A DNA stretch of 6,571 bases from Aliarcobacter sp. GTDB taxonomy: Bacteria > Campylobacterota > Campylobacteria > Campylobacterales > Arcobacteraceae. Positions 6,509-6,571 of the stretch are shown here, in pieces. The notes under the pieces are model-generated. The model worked only from the letters and a program-made list of their open reading frames with translations. It searched no databases and was not told where the DNA came from. The DNA is taken from positions 1 through 6,571 of the forward strand of contig JAGOHQ010000042.1 of assembly GCA_017996075.1 (NCBI GenBank), in the 5' to 3' direction. A program made the translations under genes and the position numbers. Position 1 is the first letter of the stretch, and every line of letters begins with the position of its first letter.

Positions 6509-6571
6509 CTATTTTTTTGGTCTAAAAGCTTTTATAATCTCTTCATTAGTCTCTAAATATGGACCTTCCAT
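6509..6571 (-). CDS. Unidentified protein, C-terminal end (partial)
   Basis: The last 63 bases read on the - strand as 20 codons, MEGPYLETNEEIIKAFRPKK, ending in TAG at 6511-6509. The first visible codon, at the window edge, happens to be ATG; I treat it as internal because a 20-residue gene is unlikely, but the sequence does not settle this. The frame is fully open to the edge, and its composition (acidic helix, then a basic RPKK end) looks like a real soluble-protein C-terminus. It converges on the permease gene and shares the hairpin at 6456-6491 as a possible terminator. I do not recognise the family from so short a fragment. Confidence 0.55.
   Translation of the reverse strand: MEGPYLETNEEIIKAFRPKK

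Noticed and set aside
1..6571. Mobile element, CRISPR array, toxin-antitoxin pair or defence system
   Set aside because: No transposase, integrase, direct-repeat array or small paired genes are visible; every sizeable open frame belongs to a known housekeeping family.

Overview
This is a low-GC, AT-rich window of bacterial housekeeping genes. Gene order (lolA diverging from secA, with a LolC/E-type permease directly behind secA), promoters with a good -10 box but no clear -35, and the C-terminus of a CcsA/CcsBA-type cytochrome c synthase all suggest Campylobacterota. Codon use and gene content look most like Arcobacter/Aliarcobacter. The genus is inferred from recall, not from a database search.

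Layout, left to right. Positions 1-167 are the 3' end of a system II cytochrome c biogenesis gene, closed by a textbook intrinsic terminator. A short leader with a 10-bp inverted repeat precedes a complete M20-family aminoacyl-histidine dipeptidase (pepD, 279-1565, + strand). About 146 bases without a convincing gene follow, holding only weak inverted repeats. The RNase P RNA gene rnpB (about 1712-2031, - strand) comes next. It lies tail-to-tail with pepD and directly downstream of lolA (2046-2573, - strand). A 59-bp divergent promoter region separates lolA from secA (2633-5239, + strand). secA is followed after one base by a TTG-started LolC/E/F-family permease gene (5241-6446, + strand). The last 63 bases are the 3' end of an unidentified - strand gene convergent with the permease, with an AT-rich hairpin between them.

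The central genes form an envelope-biogenesis cluster. SecA drives preproteins, including prolipoproteins and LolA itself, through SecYEG. The LolC/E-like permease (its ATPase LolD is not in this window) would extract mature lipoproteins from the inner membrane, and LolA would carry them across the periplasm. rnpB and pepD are unrelated housekeeping functions.

I found no mobile element, CRISPR array, tRNA, integration site or new system. The points most worth checking are regulatory: face-to-face -10 boxes between lolA and secA, an rnpB promoter abutting the lolA stop codon, and an inverted repeat enclosing a possible -10 box upstream of pepD.
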